Below the pieces are notes generated by a model that ran no database searches, was not told the DNA's origin, and was given only the letters and a program-made list of their open reading frames with translations. Shown piece after piece: positions 1-10,800 of a DNA stretch of 64,000 nucleotides; position 1 is the first letter of the stretch, and every line of letters starts with the position of its first letter. The position numbers and the translations under genes are program-made. This DNA comes from Favolaschia claudopus (lineage: Eukaryota; Basidiomycota; Agaricomycetes; Agaricales; Mycenaceae). The DNA lies in contig JAWWNJ010000126.1 of the NCBI GenBank assembly GCA_037176885.1, forward strand, positions 496,001 to 560,000. Reading direction: 5' to 3'.

Positions 1-344
1 ATTCACTGACATATTACGCCTTCCTGAAATGCAATGCAATCCTGAAGTATTCTGGCTCGCAAAGTTTGCTGAAATAAGGCTCGGGCAGCTCGGGGTTGTC
101 AATGTTGAATGATCCTTACACTCAAATCGTCGACTCTGCTTCGTTGTGGATACTTGCTAGATGCTTCAAAGGCGCTCGCCCGAGCTAAAAAGAGCTGGAT
201 TTCTAAAGATATCCGTCATAATTGAATCTCTCTACTGAGTACTCATCGGAGACCTAATTTCAGCCGCGAAATAATAAAGACGATTGTGAAAATAAGAGAT
301 ACGAAAAACTCAACGATGCATGCAGGTGCTTATACATATCCCAT
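1..344. other. no gene seen
   Basis: No open frame, RNA gene or repeat that I can support is present here. It lies downstream of the minus-strand F-box gene and probably holds its 3' untranslated region. Confidence 0.5.
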
Positions 345-1521
345 TTACAGGTTCCACGAAACAACCCAATCGTTCTCCTTGAACTCCCACTTCCGTTCAT
401 CTACGACAACAACGACACGTTGATCAACCAAATGAGTCCGCCGGCCTGGGAAAGAAAGAAAACATACCGAGGGTCACCGAAGTCAGACTTTTGCATGCCG
501 CCGACCACTGCTCCACCATCCGTCGATCTTCAATAACATTCCCACCAACGGCTCCGAAATCTATGCTACGCAACTGACCGAGCGTTTCCAGCGATGCGGC
601 AATGCTGAGCACCTCTTCAGGGGAGATGGAGTGCGATGATGACCCCACGGAATGACAGAAGACTAGTTTCTGCACACAACGTAGATGGGCGGCAATTACG
701 TGCAGGATTTCTCGCTCATTCACTTCCAATATACCCATGACTTCGACGGTGGAGAGCATCTTCATTTCATGCAAGGTGACCAGCGTAGCATGATCGGTAG
801 CAGTATCGAGGGGGTAGGAAAGCAGGGAGAGTTTTGTGAGGGAAACATCGGTCAGGTCGAGGGTGGACAGGAATGCGAAAGACCCAAAGAAGTACTGTAG
901 TTTTGGAAGAGACAATGGTGTGGGAAACTTCAGGCGCCAAGGGGCAATCAAAGCCAGATCTATGATGATTTTATGGCGGTTGAGGAATGATGTCAGGGTT
1001 GGAAGAACGTTGGATGCTATGAAATATCGAAAGAAGACGAGTTCCGGGAATTGCGCGCGTTCCAGAACTTGTGCGTAGTCAATGCAGGGTGCAAGAAGAA
1101 TTAGAGCTTCGAGGCGAATCAGTCGGCAGAGAGCCTCGTTGATCTCTTTCACGATGCTGGGAGAAATTGGACTATCGGAAATTCATGATAAACAGCTCCG
1201 CAATAGCAAAGTCGGACAGACAGTTACGCACGGTTTCTTGTCGGTGAATTTCGCTACTATGAGGGCATGCACCGAATTTGGCAGGGAGGCGTCGACACTT
1301 TGGCGAATGGTCCTAGCAAATGCTATGAGCGAGGAACTGGTGGAGAGTTCTACGAAGTCGTAGAGGAGAGGCGAGGCGATATTTCTCAGCAATCGAGACA
1401 CTCGACAGAGGGCAGCAAGGTCTGCGGGTCCCAGCTCAGTAGCGACGAGGTCAAGAATCTCGTTTGGGAGCCATCTGAAGATACACTTCGCCGCTCTACT
1501 CGCGCTTCGAGTGAGGACCAT
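345..1521 (-). CDS. F-box domain protein, LRR-like
   Basis: The first exon (1521-1194) opens with MVLTRSASRAAKCIFRWLPNEILDLV, whose LPNEILDLVATEL core followed by LAALCRVSRLLRNIASPLLY is an F-box (residues about 17-60). F-box proteins bind Skp1 in SCF ubiquitin ligases; the rest is leucine-rich and would choose the substrate. A 37-nt intron (1193-1157) joins exon 2 (1156-468). Read straight through, the frame stops at 424. If a 22-nt GT-AG segment (467-446, pyrimidine-rich before AG) is spliced, the frame continues to a TAA at 345 and adds a charged, Trp-containing tail ending in WVVSWNL, which resembles the usual end of these proteins. I favour the longer form, but such a short intron is unusual. 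The target is unknown. Confidence 0.7.
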
Positions 1522-1898
1522 GAGGGAAGAGAGGAAGAGAAGCGTTACCGTGACGTGTCACATCAGTGATGCAACTAGGATAAACGCGCCCATGTGACCA
1601 TGTACGTTTTCCGTAACTACCGAGGGGCGAATGCATTTTACTCGAAGTGGTTCGGAACTGATTAATGATTGTCTACAGATTGAGGATATTATTGTGATAA
1701 TCGTTTCAGAGATTTAATGCGTCTTGTTCAATTCCGCGTTTAAGTACGAGCCGGGCACTAATTTACTTGAAGCAGGTGTTCTGTTCCGCGTGGAAGTCAC
1801 AAGTGATATTCATTCAATATCCAATCTTATACACTCAAAGCTATTCACTCTCTTTCTCCGTCCAACTTTATCCCGTCTTTCAAGTCGCGCACCATCTA
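1522..1898. other. intergenic, no gene seen
   Basis: This short spacer lies between the start of the F-box gene and the stop codon of the membrane-protein gene, both on the minus strand. It should hold the F-box promoter. I see no motif worth naming. Confidence 0.5.
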
Positions 1899-4546
1899 CT
1901 AAACCAGAGTGGTGCGACCGGGTTGTCGATCGGTTTTTGATTCCACAGCGATAGCCGCTTCTCCTTCGGGAGAAAAACTCGAGTTCGCCTGGTACGAGGC
2001 GATAGCGACCATGGCGTGCCCAGGAGCAAAGATTTGTTGTCTGATGTGGTCGCGGGAGTTGAGTCTAGATCATGCAGCAAAAAGATTAGTAATTGGATTT
2101 ATTTTTGACGCATGAGCCGAGAGGTACGCACATTGACATGAAGCTGAGGCAGTGAACTGTTCAAAAATGAATGGTTATGTGGGAATTGGGAGCATAGTGG
2201 TACAGAAGAATGTAGAGGAACTTACGGCGGACGAAAATGAAAAAGAATCTAGAGCGTATACCGCCGTATTGATTTCTTAGATCACTAAACAAATCAAACA
2301 GAACAGAATCTTACGGGATTTGAATTAATGTGGATGGCCACACACTCCCCTGCATCCATACTATCACCCCTAGCTGTAACATAAAGCCTTCACCACAGGC
2401 TGTAGCCACTGGTTAGATTGTCATTATACATGGCTGTAGCCTCAGCTGGCTGCAGCCAGGTAAGGAAGCCTTTAAGAGCTTTATTAAATGTAAATGCTTT
2501 TTATTACATAAGAAATAAAGAATGCCCACAGTGGGAATTGAACTCAAAAAGGCTTGCATGATGGCAATACTACTAGTAAAGCCAACACAATTAACCATTA
2601 CACCATAAAGGCCTTAACAGCTACTGTAAATACAAGGTGTATATGATGCCATGAACAAAGTGTCCAGCAAGACAATTCCATCCCCCCTCGGCCCGCAGGG
2701 CCGTGTTAGGGTTAGGTTAGGGTTAGGAAGGTTAGTGGTTAGGGTTAGGGCTTAGGGTTAGAAAGGTTAGGGTTCCCAGGGACGTTTTTGCCTCGTCAGT
2801 TAGGGTTAGCTGGTTAGCTGGTTAACTAGTTAGGTTGGTTAAGAGGTTAAAGTTAGGTTAGTTAGGGTTAGGAGCACTTGCCACATATAGAATAAGCAGT
2901 GACAAACAATAGCCGAAGAGCTAGGGCAGCTTGCCTGCCCTAGGTCTGGGAATTAACAGTCCCAGTTAGGGTAAGGTCTGCTTACCCTAACTGGGAGCTA
3001 AGCAATCTGTGTAACAGCTCTTTAGTACAGTGGTTATCATGTGTATTATTATATTGTTATGTTTATCAGAGGTCTCAGGTTCAATTCCTGCTGGCAGCAT
3101 TTGCATTTTGCTAATATTATCATATATTATGCTTATAAATCAATGCTGATAAATCTTGCTAGGATTCCTCTGTTCTATGGCTCTAGCCAAGGGAGGCTGC
3201 AGCCATGTATAATGACAATCTAACCACAGGCTACAGCCATTACAAAAAGGCAATATCCTACAGCTATGGCTCATACTATCACGAATTGATTTGGGGGAAA
3301 CGGCAAAGTTCTCACCGCGATCACATCACCCATTGTAAAGGCCGTCGTTATAGCCCCGCTACTAACAGTATACGCAACAAGGGTATTGATAGCTTTATTG
3401 GTTCTGTGATTTGCTGCGAGTCAGAATGATACGATTGTTGCAGGGAGAAATCAACCGCACTTCTTGAATCCCGTTTTACTTCTGAACAGCAGGTAAATCA
3501 TTGTGCAGGAGATGAGCAGATCGGCAGCGGCGACGAAGGAGAGAGTAGATATCAAGTAGACCTTCGAATCCGCATGAGGAGAGGTAAATTACACCCATAT
3601 GCGGCACTACCACGAGGCCGCTGGCTGCTTTGAAAAATGCCAGTTGAAAACTGTGAACAGCATGAGATGGTGAAGGATCGAACAGCGTTCCTTTCGAATT
3701 AACCTTTTGTGTGTGTACAGGGCTCCCAAGACTTGAGATGATTAGCAAGTGAGCGATCGATTGAGGCGAGGTAGAGATTTAAGGTACCTAGCGACGTTAG
3801 GGAACAAATTGTCTGAGGTATCGGTCCTGAGCGCTGCAATCCAGCTTGAGAAACAATTACGCACAATCATGATAGGAAGCAGAAGCGATTTCTTCGACAT
3901 GGTGTATATTCTCACCGCATAAAAAAGTTGCACCATCGTACTGATGAGATCTGGAGAGGAAGAAATATCACCGTGAGGTTGAAGATGTACGAACACGTAC
4001 TTCCAATAACGACTTCAGCCTGTATTGTGTGAGAAACGAAGATGATTATTCCGAGCCGGATATCTGGCGTACCAGGAGACTCCTATGAATCGAAATTAAT
4101 CGTAGGTTAGGTGATCATCCTGGATTTACAGCCCACCATGGTGCTTTTTGCAACGCGACGTAATCTCCGAAGTTCGTGATAACGGTACGATATATCGAAT
4201 GCGAAATCAGCGCGAGGTGCACGCTGTCGAGAACGAAGAGAAAGATAACCTGAAGGAAAGCCAGGCCAATAACATCATTAGTGTTGTCCATACCGAAATT
4301 TAAGGCCTTGATCACGTACGAATGTTCTCAGGAATACCGAATCTCGAGTGACATATTTTGTGAAATAGAGAAACATTTGATTGCACGTTATGCCGAAAAG
4401 CCTGAGATTCCCCTGTCTCAGTTGGTTGGGCGTGAAAGCTGAACAATGCAGACTGACACTGCGGAGAGGATGACACCGAGCAGCCACACTCCAAGGAGAT
4501 TGTCGAGCGGGATGAGGCTAGCGCGAGGCAGAGCGGGATGGGACAT
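1899..4546 (-). CDS. DUF6534-like multi-pass membrane protein (paralogue 1), 15 exons, element in an intron
   Basis: The family is common in agaricomycetes and has no known function. Exons by alignment to the paralogue at 29016-30737: 4546-4458, 4401-4320, 4249-4137, 4082-4073, 4019-4001, 3950-3865, 3812-3788, 3731-3704, 3650-3611, 3561-3461, 3403-3316, 2349-2315, 2248-2226, 2156-2132, 2064-1899. Internal exon lengths equal those of the paralogue, including 10, 19, 23, 25 and 28 nt microexons, and all phases join. Family signatures are LIPLDNLLGVWLLGVILSAV near the N-terminus, LALISHSIYRTVITNFGDYV, FYAVRIYTMSKK, VAAADLLISCTMIYLL and the closing SFMSILNSRDHIR before a polar cytosolic tail. About seven hydrophobic segments are visible. 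The intron between exons 11 and 12 (3315-2350) is 966 nt instead of 53 nt in the paralogue because a TIR element sits in it. All exons are open, so the gene may still work if the long intron is removed. Confidence 0.8.
2357..2367. repeat. left target-site duplication, 11 bp
   Basis: CATACTATCAC occurs here and again at 3272-3282, immediately outside the two inverted termini. A perfect 11-bp direct repeat outside a terminal-inverted-repeat element is the footprint of insertion. Confidence 0.75.
2534..2605 (-). promoter_or_regulatory. tRNA-like pol III box A and box B (minus strand)
   Basis: On the minus strand TGGTGTAATGG (2605-2595) fits box A and AGTTCAATTCC (2544-2534) fits box B, about 50 nt apart. 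This is the layout of a type 2 pol III promoter as in tRNAs and tRNA-derived SINEs. The cloverleaf cannot be drawn convincingly, so it is not called a tRNA. Confidence 0.45.
2701..2879 (+). repeat. degenerate telomere-like (TTAGGG) tracts inside the TIR element
   Basis: Many GGTTAG and TTAGGG units, broken by short spacers such as GGAAGG and AAAGG, fill this stretch. TTAGGG is the telomere unit of most fungi. The position inside a TIR element with clean duplications argues that this is cargo of the element rather than a telomere or chromosome-fusion scar. Confidence 0.8.
2921..2943. repeat. hairpin, 9-bp perfect stem
   Basis: CTAGGGCAG and its exact complement CTGCCCTAG are separated by five bases, inside the TIR element. 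Confidence 0.7.
2961..2995. repeat. hairpin, 15-bp perfect stem
   Basis: CCCAGTTAGGGTAAG (2961-2975) and CTTACCCTAACTGGG (2981-2995) pair perfectly over a five-base loop. The stem contains a TTAGGG unit, so it is probably an inverted pair of telomere-like units in the element. Confidence 0.8.
3023..3088 (+). promoter_or_regulatory. tRNA-like pol III box A and box B (plus strand)
   Basis: TAGTACAGTGG (3023-3033) fits box A exactly and GGTTCAATTCC (3078-3088) fits box B exactly, 44 nt apart. A four-pair T-stem can form around box B, but no matching acceptor stem exists. It is likely a tRNA-derived relic in the element, facing opposite to the pair at 2534-2605. Confidence 0.5.
3272..3282. repeat. 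right target-site duplication, 11 bp
   Basis: This is the second copy of CATACTATCAC, identical to 2357-2367, directly outside the right end of the element. Confidence 0.75.
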
Positions 4547-5574
4547 GGCGGTTGAAGGGAGAAAAGAGGGAGAAGTGACGATGAACTTTTGTGGGATTAT
4601 CACCCGCGTCCCTTATCTGCCTGCTGCGCGTCTTTTAAGGCGAGCCTGCGAAGGATGGAGAAATTGATTTCCTGCTTCAAGTTGAAAGCCCGTCAAGGAA
4701 AACCTAGGACCGGCATCGCAAACTAGCAAACGAACTTTGATGAGGTGCCACTTGAAACAGTTGAACAGTATGGTCATCGAAGGTGTCATTTGTGCCGCCG
4801 ACGTGCTGACTCCTGAACTCTGGAGTGTATTGAGTGGACGATGGGTCAAAAAGAGACGGTGAATCAACTTGCCAACTGATTGTCCATTTCTGAGAATCTG
4901 TCGCCAATTTGCCGTGCTACTAATAGGAGCGACGAGTGACTCGGAATTGCCGTGCGAAGGACATTCAGTTGAGGCTGAGAGCCATAAAAGCTGTCTTGAG
5001 GAACCTAAATACCTAGGAAGTTCCTGACTACTTACTTCCGAGATATTTTCGTTCATCTTCTGGTGGGATCCTCAGGGGCAGAAGCGATGATCATAGCAGC
5101 TAGCTAGACAGTGGCATACGGATGAACGGATTGACGACCGTCTGATGTTAAGTAGTTTGGCTTGGCCCTTTGGGTCTGCTCTGCGGATCCGGGTTTACGG
5201 TGTATCGGGAAGAATGGATGAGCGGGTAGATCCTGTGGAATCGCTGAGCAAAGGGCTCGATAGTGATGGCTATGGACAAGCTGAATGATCAAGGCTCATG
5301 CAAACACGACCACACTGATGGCCACCAAACCTAGCACAACATTCAGTAATCCGCAGAAAATTTGGAGAAAATGTTCAGATAATTAGGGCTGGATATCTTC
5401 CTACTACTAGTACATAAAAGTTGCGTTTTATGTGTACGACATATTAATTTAACATTAAAGTCGAGTTCGTTGATTGCCGCGCAAACCTATCACAATGCTT
5501 GCAACGAAGAAGATTCAAAGGATTGAGCGGCAGAAGTGATTTACATTTTTCACAAAGCATTAATTAAGGAAACA
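4547..5574. other. intergenic, no gene seen
   Basis: Minus-strand frames of up to 147 codons occur (for example 5056-4613) but show no recognisable motif, no splice-supported extension and biased composition. The part next to 4546 should contain the promoter of the DUF6534-like gene. Confidence 0.4.
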
Positions 5575-7271
5575 CTACTCCGCAGAAGATTCCTCGACGC
5601 GAAAGTCTGCGAAGCCAATCGCCACTTCAACCTTGTCCACCAAGTCCGCCCACTCCGACCGCTCGAAATTTAATGCGCCAAAGTAGTCTCTCACTGTAAG
5701 TCTGCCGAGAGTCTGACCCTGAGCGCGGTATCGCTGGAGCAACAACCGTTTCAGTGCTTCGAAAAACGGCGCAATCTCCTCCAACTCGGGATCGTCTTCC
5801 TGTGCTCCATCTGCATCGCGCGCGCGAATGAACGATCAGAGGTCGATGGCGATGAAGGATACTTTCATCTCCAACGCCGCATCGCACAAATTGGCGCCGC
5901 CTGCACCGACGTACAGCCGTACCGTGTGGAGCGCAGGTAACAACGCGAGCGTCATTTTCCACGTGGAACGCGAGAATTGAGCTTGGGTCGCATCGAGGAA
6001 GGTGAGGGAGTGAGACGGCAGCGCTTTGAGGACTTTGGATAGGATCTGTCGAAGAGCGGGGGCATTTCTGGGATGGGTGTTGATCATGAAGTGCCCGTCC
6101 CATTCGTCAAGGGCGGCGCCTTGCTGGGAGTCGAAGTGGTTGTGAAGCAGGACACACTGCAGTGTGCAATGGAACCTGCGATGAATGGAGCTTGGAGAAC
6201 GAGAGTTTGGGTCAATGGAGCGCCCGGTGCGCGTAGATGCCGGCGGATGGGGAGGAGGATGTCGCGGACATGGGAGCCGTTATTGACGGATTGCGTATAC
6301 AGCTGAAGCTGCGTCGTTGGGGGAAAATCAAGTAGTTTCACCAAGGCTTCGCATTGTTGAATGGAATCGCGAATGTAGAGGACAGTTAGATGTGAGAGGG
6401 TGATCTGCTGAACGCCTTCTGGTGCGTGCTCAGCGATCATCATGTCGAGGCGCAAGGTATCGAGGAACGGCGATGACTGCAAGAACTGCACGAGCATACT
6501 GAAGGGGAGTGGACCGCTACCAGCCGAGGGATGGGCTATGAGCGAAAGACTCCTCAGTGGAGGTAAGGTTTCCCACCGCGCATTGATGCGTGAGAGGGAT
6601 AGGTTACAGAGGCGGGGAATGCGATCGAATAGTTCGGATGGGAAAATCGCTTCTGAAGCCGTGTCGTCCTCCGACTCAGAAGCGCGTTCGATTGGATTGA
6701 GGAGAAGGTTCGTGAGGATGGGAAAGTCAAAGTCAGCCATATCCTGCATGAAAGCTAGAACATATCTCGGGCTACCCCCTATCTCCAAGGTTTGTATCCG
6801 TCTAGTATGCTGCAATACCGTCGGCCCATCAAATTGGTTGCCAAGTCGCGAGAGCTTGATTAATAGAGGCGCTTCACCCGAGCGAGCAAGCTGAACGGCA
6901 AGACAGTTCGACCTGTACTGCCATCCACCACATATTTTGCTCCACAACGTCGGAGATGCGAGCATTACCTCGCTCCAGTGTTTACAAACAAGCATTAATC
7001 GAGTTAACACGAGAAGGGGATTGGGATAGGTGGAAGTGGGATCTTGAACGCCGCTCAGAATCTGAACCAGAATCTCGTTGGGGAGAATCGAGACAGAGGA
7101 CAGGGCATTGTACTCCCCCTTCAGCAAAGCTATCTCCGCATTCAAGACGGCAAGCTGCTTTGTGATCTCTGCTCGCCTGCAGATGATATAAGAGGGGTCA
7201 GATTCCGTCCTGGGTGAATCTCAGGTCAGATTTGCGTTTGAGTTTGAAATGAAAGGCGGTAAGGCGTACAT
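5575..7271 (-). pseudogene. F-box protein gene, probably damaged
   Basis: An F-box (VSILPNEILVQILSGV, then LMLVCKHWSEVMLASPTLWSKICGGW) follows a short coiled N-terminus, as in the large agaricomycete F-box family. The likely start codon is split by an intron: AT at 7271-7270, intron 7269-7177, then G at 7176, giving MRAEITKQLAVLNAEIALL. Near 6190-6150 the frame changes; a 44-nt GT-AG intron would restore it. At 5838-5836 an in-frame TGA stands between VSFIAID-L and SFIRARDADG, after which the frame continues to 5575 with a normal-looking tail (ELEEIAPFFEALKRLL). The TGA sits where Trp would fit. I see no intron that removes it in frame, so the gene is either truncated by about 87 residues or a young pseudogene. 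Confidence 0.6.
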
Positions 7272-7809
7272 TTAGCGACGTTCGTGTTTCTGGTGGTGGT
7301 GGGAAAGGAAGAGAAGTGTTACGCTTCACGGCACTGACGGCGTGGCGTGGGACAGATCAAACGCGCCCATGTGACTAATTTCTCGTGTCACCACCTTTGA
7401 TGAAGAAATCGATAATATGCAAAGTAGAATCTGATACATTTAGCTCCCCCGGTTCTCTTAGTAGTTAAGAGAGCCGCAGACTCAGGCTCATGAACGATTA
7501 CGTTCGAATTTCGACACTTGGCTCACTGTACCCGCGGCGTTTCGCTCAATTAATTGGCGTTAGCCTTCTTGTCTCTCAAGCGAGTATCGGATCATCGTCA
7601 ACGTCTTCACCGGTCCTCTCATTGGCAGCTGAAGACATACTTGCTTCTACCTCAAGCTCGAAATCAAGTCAAGACTAGATGTTCGATAAATGTTAATAAA
7701 ATGCACCGATGTAGATCTCATTAATAATAATATCCCGAGCCCTCTAATTCGAGAAAATCTCCCGATTATATTTCTCAACTTCGGAGCTACGACAAATACA
7801 CGACCAGAA
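7272..7809. other. intergenic, no gene seen
   Basis: A 62-codon plus-strand frame (7490-7678) is Ser-rich and shows no family signal. The region lies between the end of the giant metzincin gene and the start of the F-box gene. Confidence 0.4.
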
Positions 7810-10800
7810 TCAAGCCGAAGTGCCTTCCGATGGACCCTTTGCCTCGTTAAACAGCTCACCAATCTTGTCGTTCAGCATCTTATCAAGCATTTCGCGTAAT
7901 TTGTCCTGTGTGATGGTCGGGGCCGCAGCCTTGGGACCGCCAGGGTTGATAGTATGATCTGGTCCCCCTCCACCTTCAACTCCCTTGTTGTATTCGTCGT
8001 CTGGGATGAAGAAATTGGTGGGGAGCGTGGCGGGCATCAATTTCGTTTGATCCGGGTCGGCAAGTTGAATCATGTAGCCGAGAATCTGAACGAAAAAACA
8101 ATCAGGTAAGCACGGAGTTGGGATAGAGAGATGAGATATACCTGAGGCCCAGGGATTTTGACGATGAAACCATTGGAGTACGACTGGAAATTACTGGACG
8201 TTGAAGTTGAGCTGCTTGAGTGACTGTTGGAATACGAAAAGCAGAGGAGGCCTCCCGAGGATGCAGCAGACGCGGCGTCGGCTTGTTTAGACTCTGCGCT
8301 CGAGCTCGAGCTATGCGTAATGCGGATAACAATATCCTTCGCGATGAGGAACGCGATTGGGAATCCAGGCACGAGACCCGTCACCGGTGTCTCGCCCTTG
8401 AGGATGCTGGGCATGGCGTCGGGAGTAGCGCTCGTCCAAGTGATATCGGGATCAACCTATTCGTTAATGAAATAACCTACTATTCGAAATCAAACGAAAT
8501 TCCCATACCTTATAGAATGTCTTTGACTCCTTGAAAAACTGCGGCTGGAACCAACCACCGCGGTCAACTGTGACCATCGTCACGCGCAGAGCCAGATCAA
8601 TCGTATCGTCTGTTGCCTTCGCTGTGCTGCTCGACGTAGCGGTGGAACTCGATGAGCTTCCGGAGCCAGACGCGAACCAGAGATTGCAAGACCATTGTTG
8701 AGACTGAAAACAGCAACACATCAGCGTCATGGAATTGATTCAGAAGAAAACGCACCGAGGCCGACGAATCTGAATTCGTGCTCGCTTCCCTTGACTTCGT
8801 ATTGCTCGTGAAGCTGATCGTCTGCCAACGACTCCCTCCAGAGCTGCTCTCCGCCGGCAACTCGATCGGTGCGGTAGGGACAGTTTCAGACGAGTCGGTG
8901 ATAGTAACCTTCGGATTCACACCTCCAGTGCTGGCCGTGAGCGCCTGCCACCTCGTTTCAAGCTCCTTGAGATCCGCAGAAAGCGATTGAATCTGAAGCG
9001 TAATCTGCTGTTGCTGCTGCTTCGTGTCGGTCGCCTCCGCTAGAGCCTGTGCCGCCAGCAGTTGAGAAAGCGCACGAGAGGAAGACGTTAGCTTGTCTTG
9101 TGCTGTTTGAACGGTGTCCATCATCGCTGGGAGGTCGGCTAGGACAGCTTCGGCGATCTGAACTTTACTCGAAAGCGTCTTGGTGTCGAGTTTGCCGTAA
9201 GCGTCCAGGCAGGTCTTAGCCATGGCGATCACGTTGTTGGAATACGATTGGGAGAGTGCGCTTTGAGCTGAATCCAAGGCCGTCTGCGCCGCTCGGACTT
9301 TATTCTGGAGGTCGGTGGGATCACCTCTGCCGCCCATTTGAAGCGATACGAGCTGAGAGGTTAGCGTATCGAGCTCGTGAGATTTTGCCTGGATCTGCGT
9401 GCGGATGATCTCGGGGTTCAAAGTAAGATCTTCGAGAGTGAATGAGGTCGAGAGTCCAGCGAACCAGTCGAGAGGGGTAAGTTGAACTGGGTAGACCTTC
9501 ATGCTGCCGTCAAGAGAGGACATCGCGGCTTCACGAAGCGAGTCTTTTGCGTTCTGTATAGAGGATTATTGAAGCCATTGAGATTCTTCACCGACGACGT
9601 ACCTGCAGCGCTTCGGCTGGACTCGCGATATCCAGATATCCCATATACTGGCGAATTGTATGTGAATAACCGCGGACAACCGCGTCAGAATATTTTGAAG
9701 CCAGCTGAGCTTGGCGTGTGTCGGTGATGTGGGCGAGCTGACGCGTGAGATCATTCAGAGCTCTCTGTGATTCGGGCGTTCCGATGTCGGCCTGCATTTG
9801 AATCAGCGTCTCTGATATTTTAAATATATACAGAACAATAACACGCACCTGGCTCGCTTGCCTGATCAAACGATCGCGCTCAACCTCCCAATCCTGCTTC
9901 GCGTACAAATATTCATTCATCAAGAGTTCGCTCAATTCGATTCGATTGAGCGTCTCCCCGTTCTTGGTCGATTTGTTGGCGATACCGAACATCATTCCCG
10001 CCGGCGGTATGGTTGCATCGGCGGGATCTGTTCGAAAATAAATTTCTGTTGGGAGTAAAATGAATTATACGACGCACCTGCTGTTGGCGTTGCGCTACTG
10101 GTGCTGTCGGCTATCGCCTGCGCAAGAGACTGCTCGCGAGTCTGTTGGCGTTGCATGATATCGCTAACCCACTGTGTCATCGGAACGTCTTTGATCATCC
10201 ACTGCCGGATTTGATCTTGCTGCTGCGCGAGGCCATTGTCGACGTATTTGGGGAGGAGATTATTGAGAAGCTATTAAGCCGAATCAGATCGTGGCTTGGC
10301 GCATACAAAATAATGCGCACCTGTTCATAGACGATCGACAAGTTCGTACCGTTCGGCCCACCAACATTCGGAGCCACGTCGTAAAGCTGATCAACGAGTC
10401 GGAATTCAGCCTCGTTCACGGCGGTAGGCTTGATGAATTGCCCATAGACCCCCGCAGAAGACGTATCCCAAGCATACGACGCTTGATCAAGAAACCTGCC
10501 CGGGAACTGGAGCGTGAAAATCTGATTCCCACCCGGGCTGAAGAATTGCTTCAAGTTCGTGACGAGTTCGTGCAGGAATCCAGGCGCCTGAACAGGGGGA
10601 GCTGGACCACTGGTCAGCGGTGGATTGTTTTGCGCGCCATGCGCAGGCCCTGAAGGGCCGCCGGCGTTGGGATTGGCAGACTCAGGTGGGTCGGAGTCAT
10701 CGTACTGGTAATAGCCGAATGGGGTGGGATCGTCTGTGACGGGGCCGAAGGCATCTTTCCCTTTAAAATCAGGTTTGACTATAAGCTGGGCTCGTGTGTC

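Larger units (their letters stand above)
2368..3271. mobile_element. non-autonomous TIR element, 904 bp
   Basis: The ends are imperfect inverted repeats of roughly 90 bp. The outer parts read TAGCTGTA and the inner parts share a core, GGTTAGATTGTCATTATACA, at about 2412-2431 and, inverted, at about 3203-3222. It is flanked by an 11-bp target-site duplication, a length typical of Mutator-like transposons (established for that superfamily). No transposase frame is present, so it must be mobilised in trans. Inside are telomere-like GGGTTA tracts, two hairpins and two pol III type 2 promoter-like box pairs facing opposite ways. It sits wholly in an intron of the DUF6534-like gene. Superfamily assignment rests on duplication length only. 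Confidence 0.75.

Noticed and set aside
2701..2879. Chromosome-fusion scar or internal telomere
   Set aside because: The tract is degenerate and lies inside an element with inverted ends and a target duplication.
2534..3088. Real tRNA genes at the two box A/box B pairs
   Set aside because: Acceptor stems do not pair and no clean anticodon loop can be placed; called promoter-like relics instead.
6442..6894. 150-codon plus-strand frame
   Set aside because: It is the antisense shadow of the F-box gene on the minus strand.
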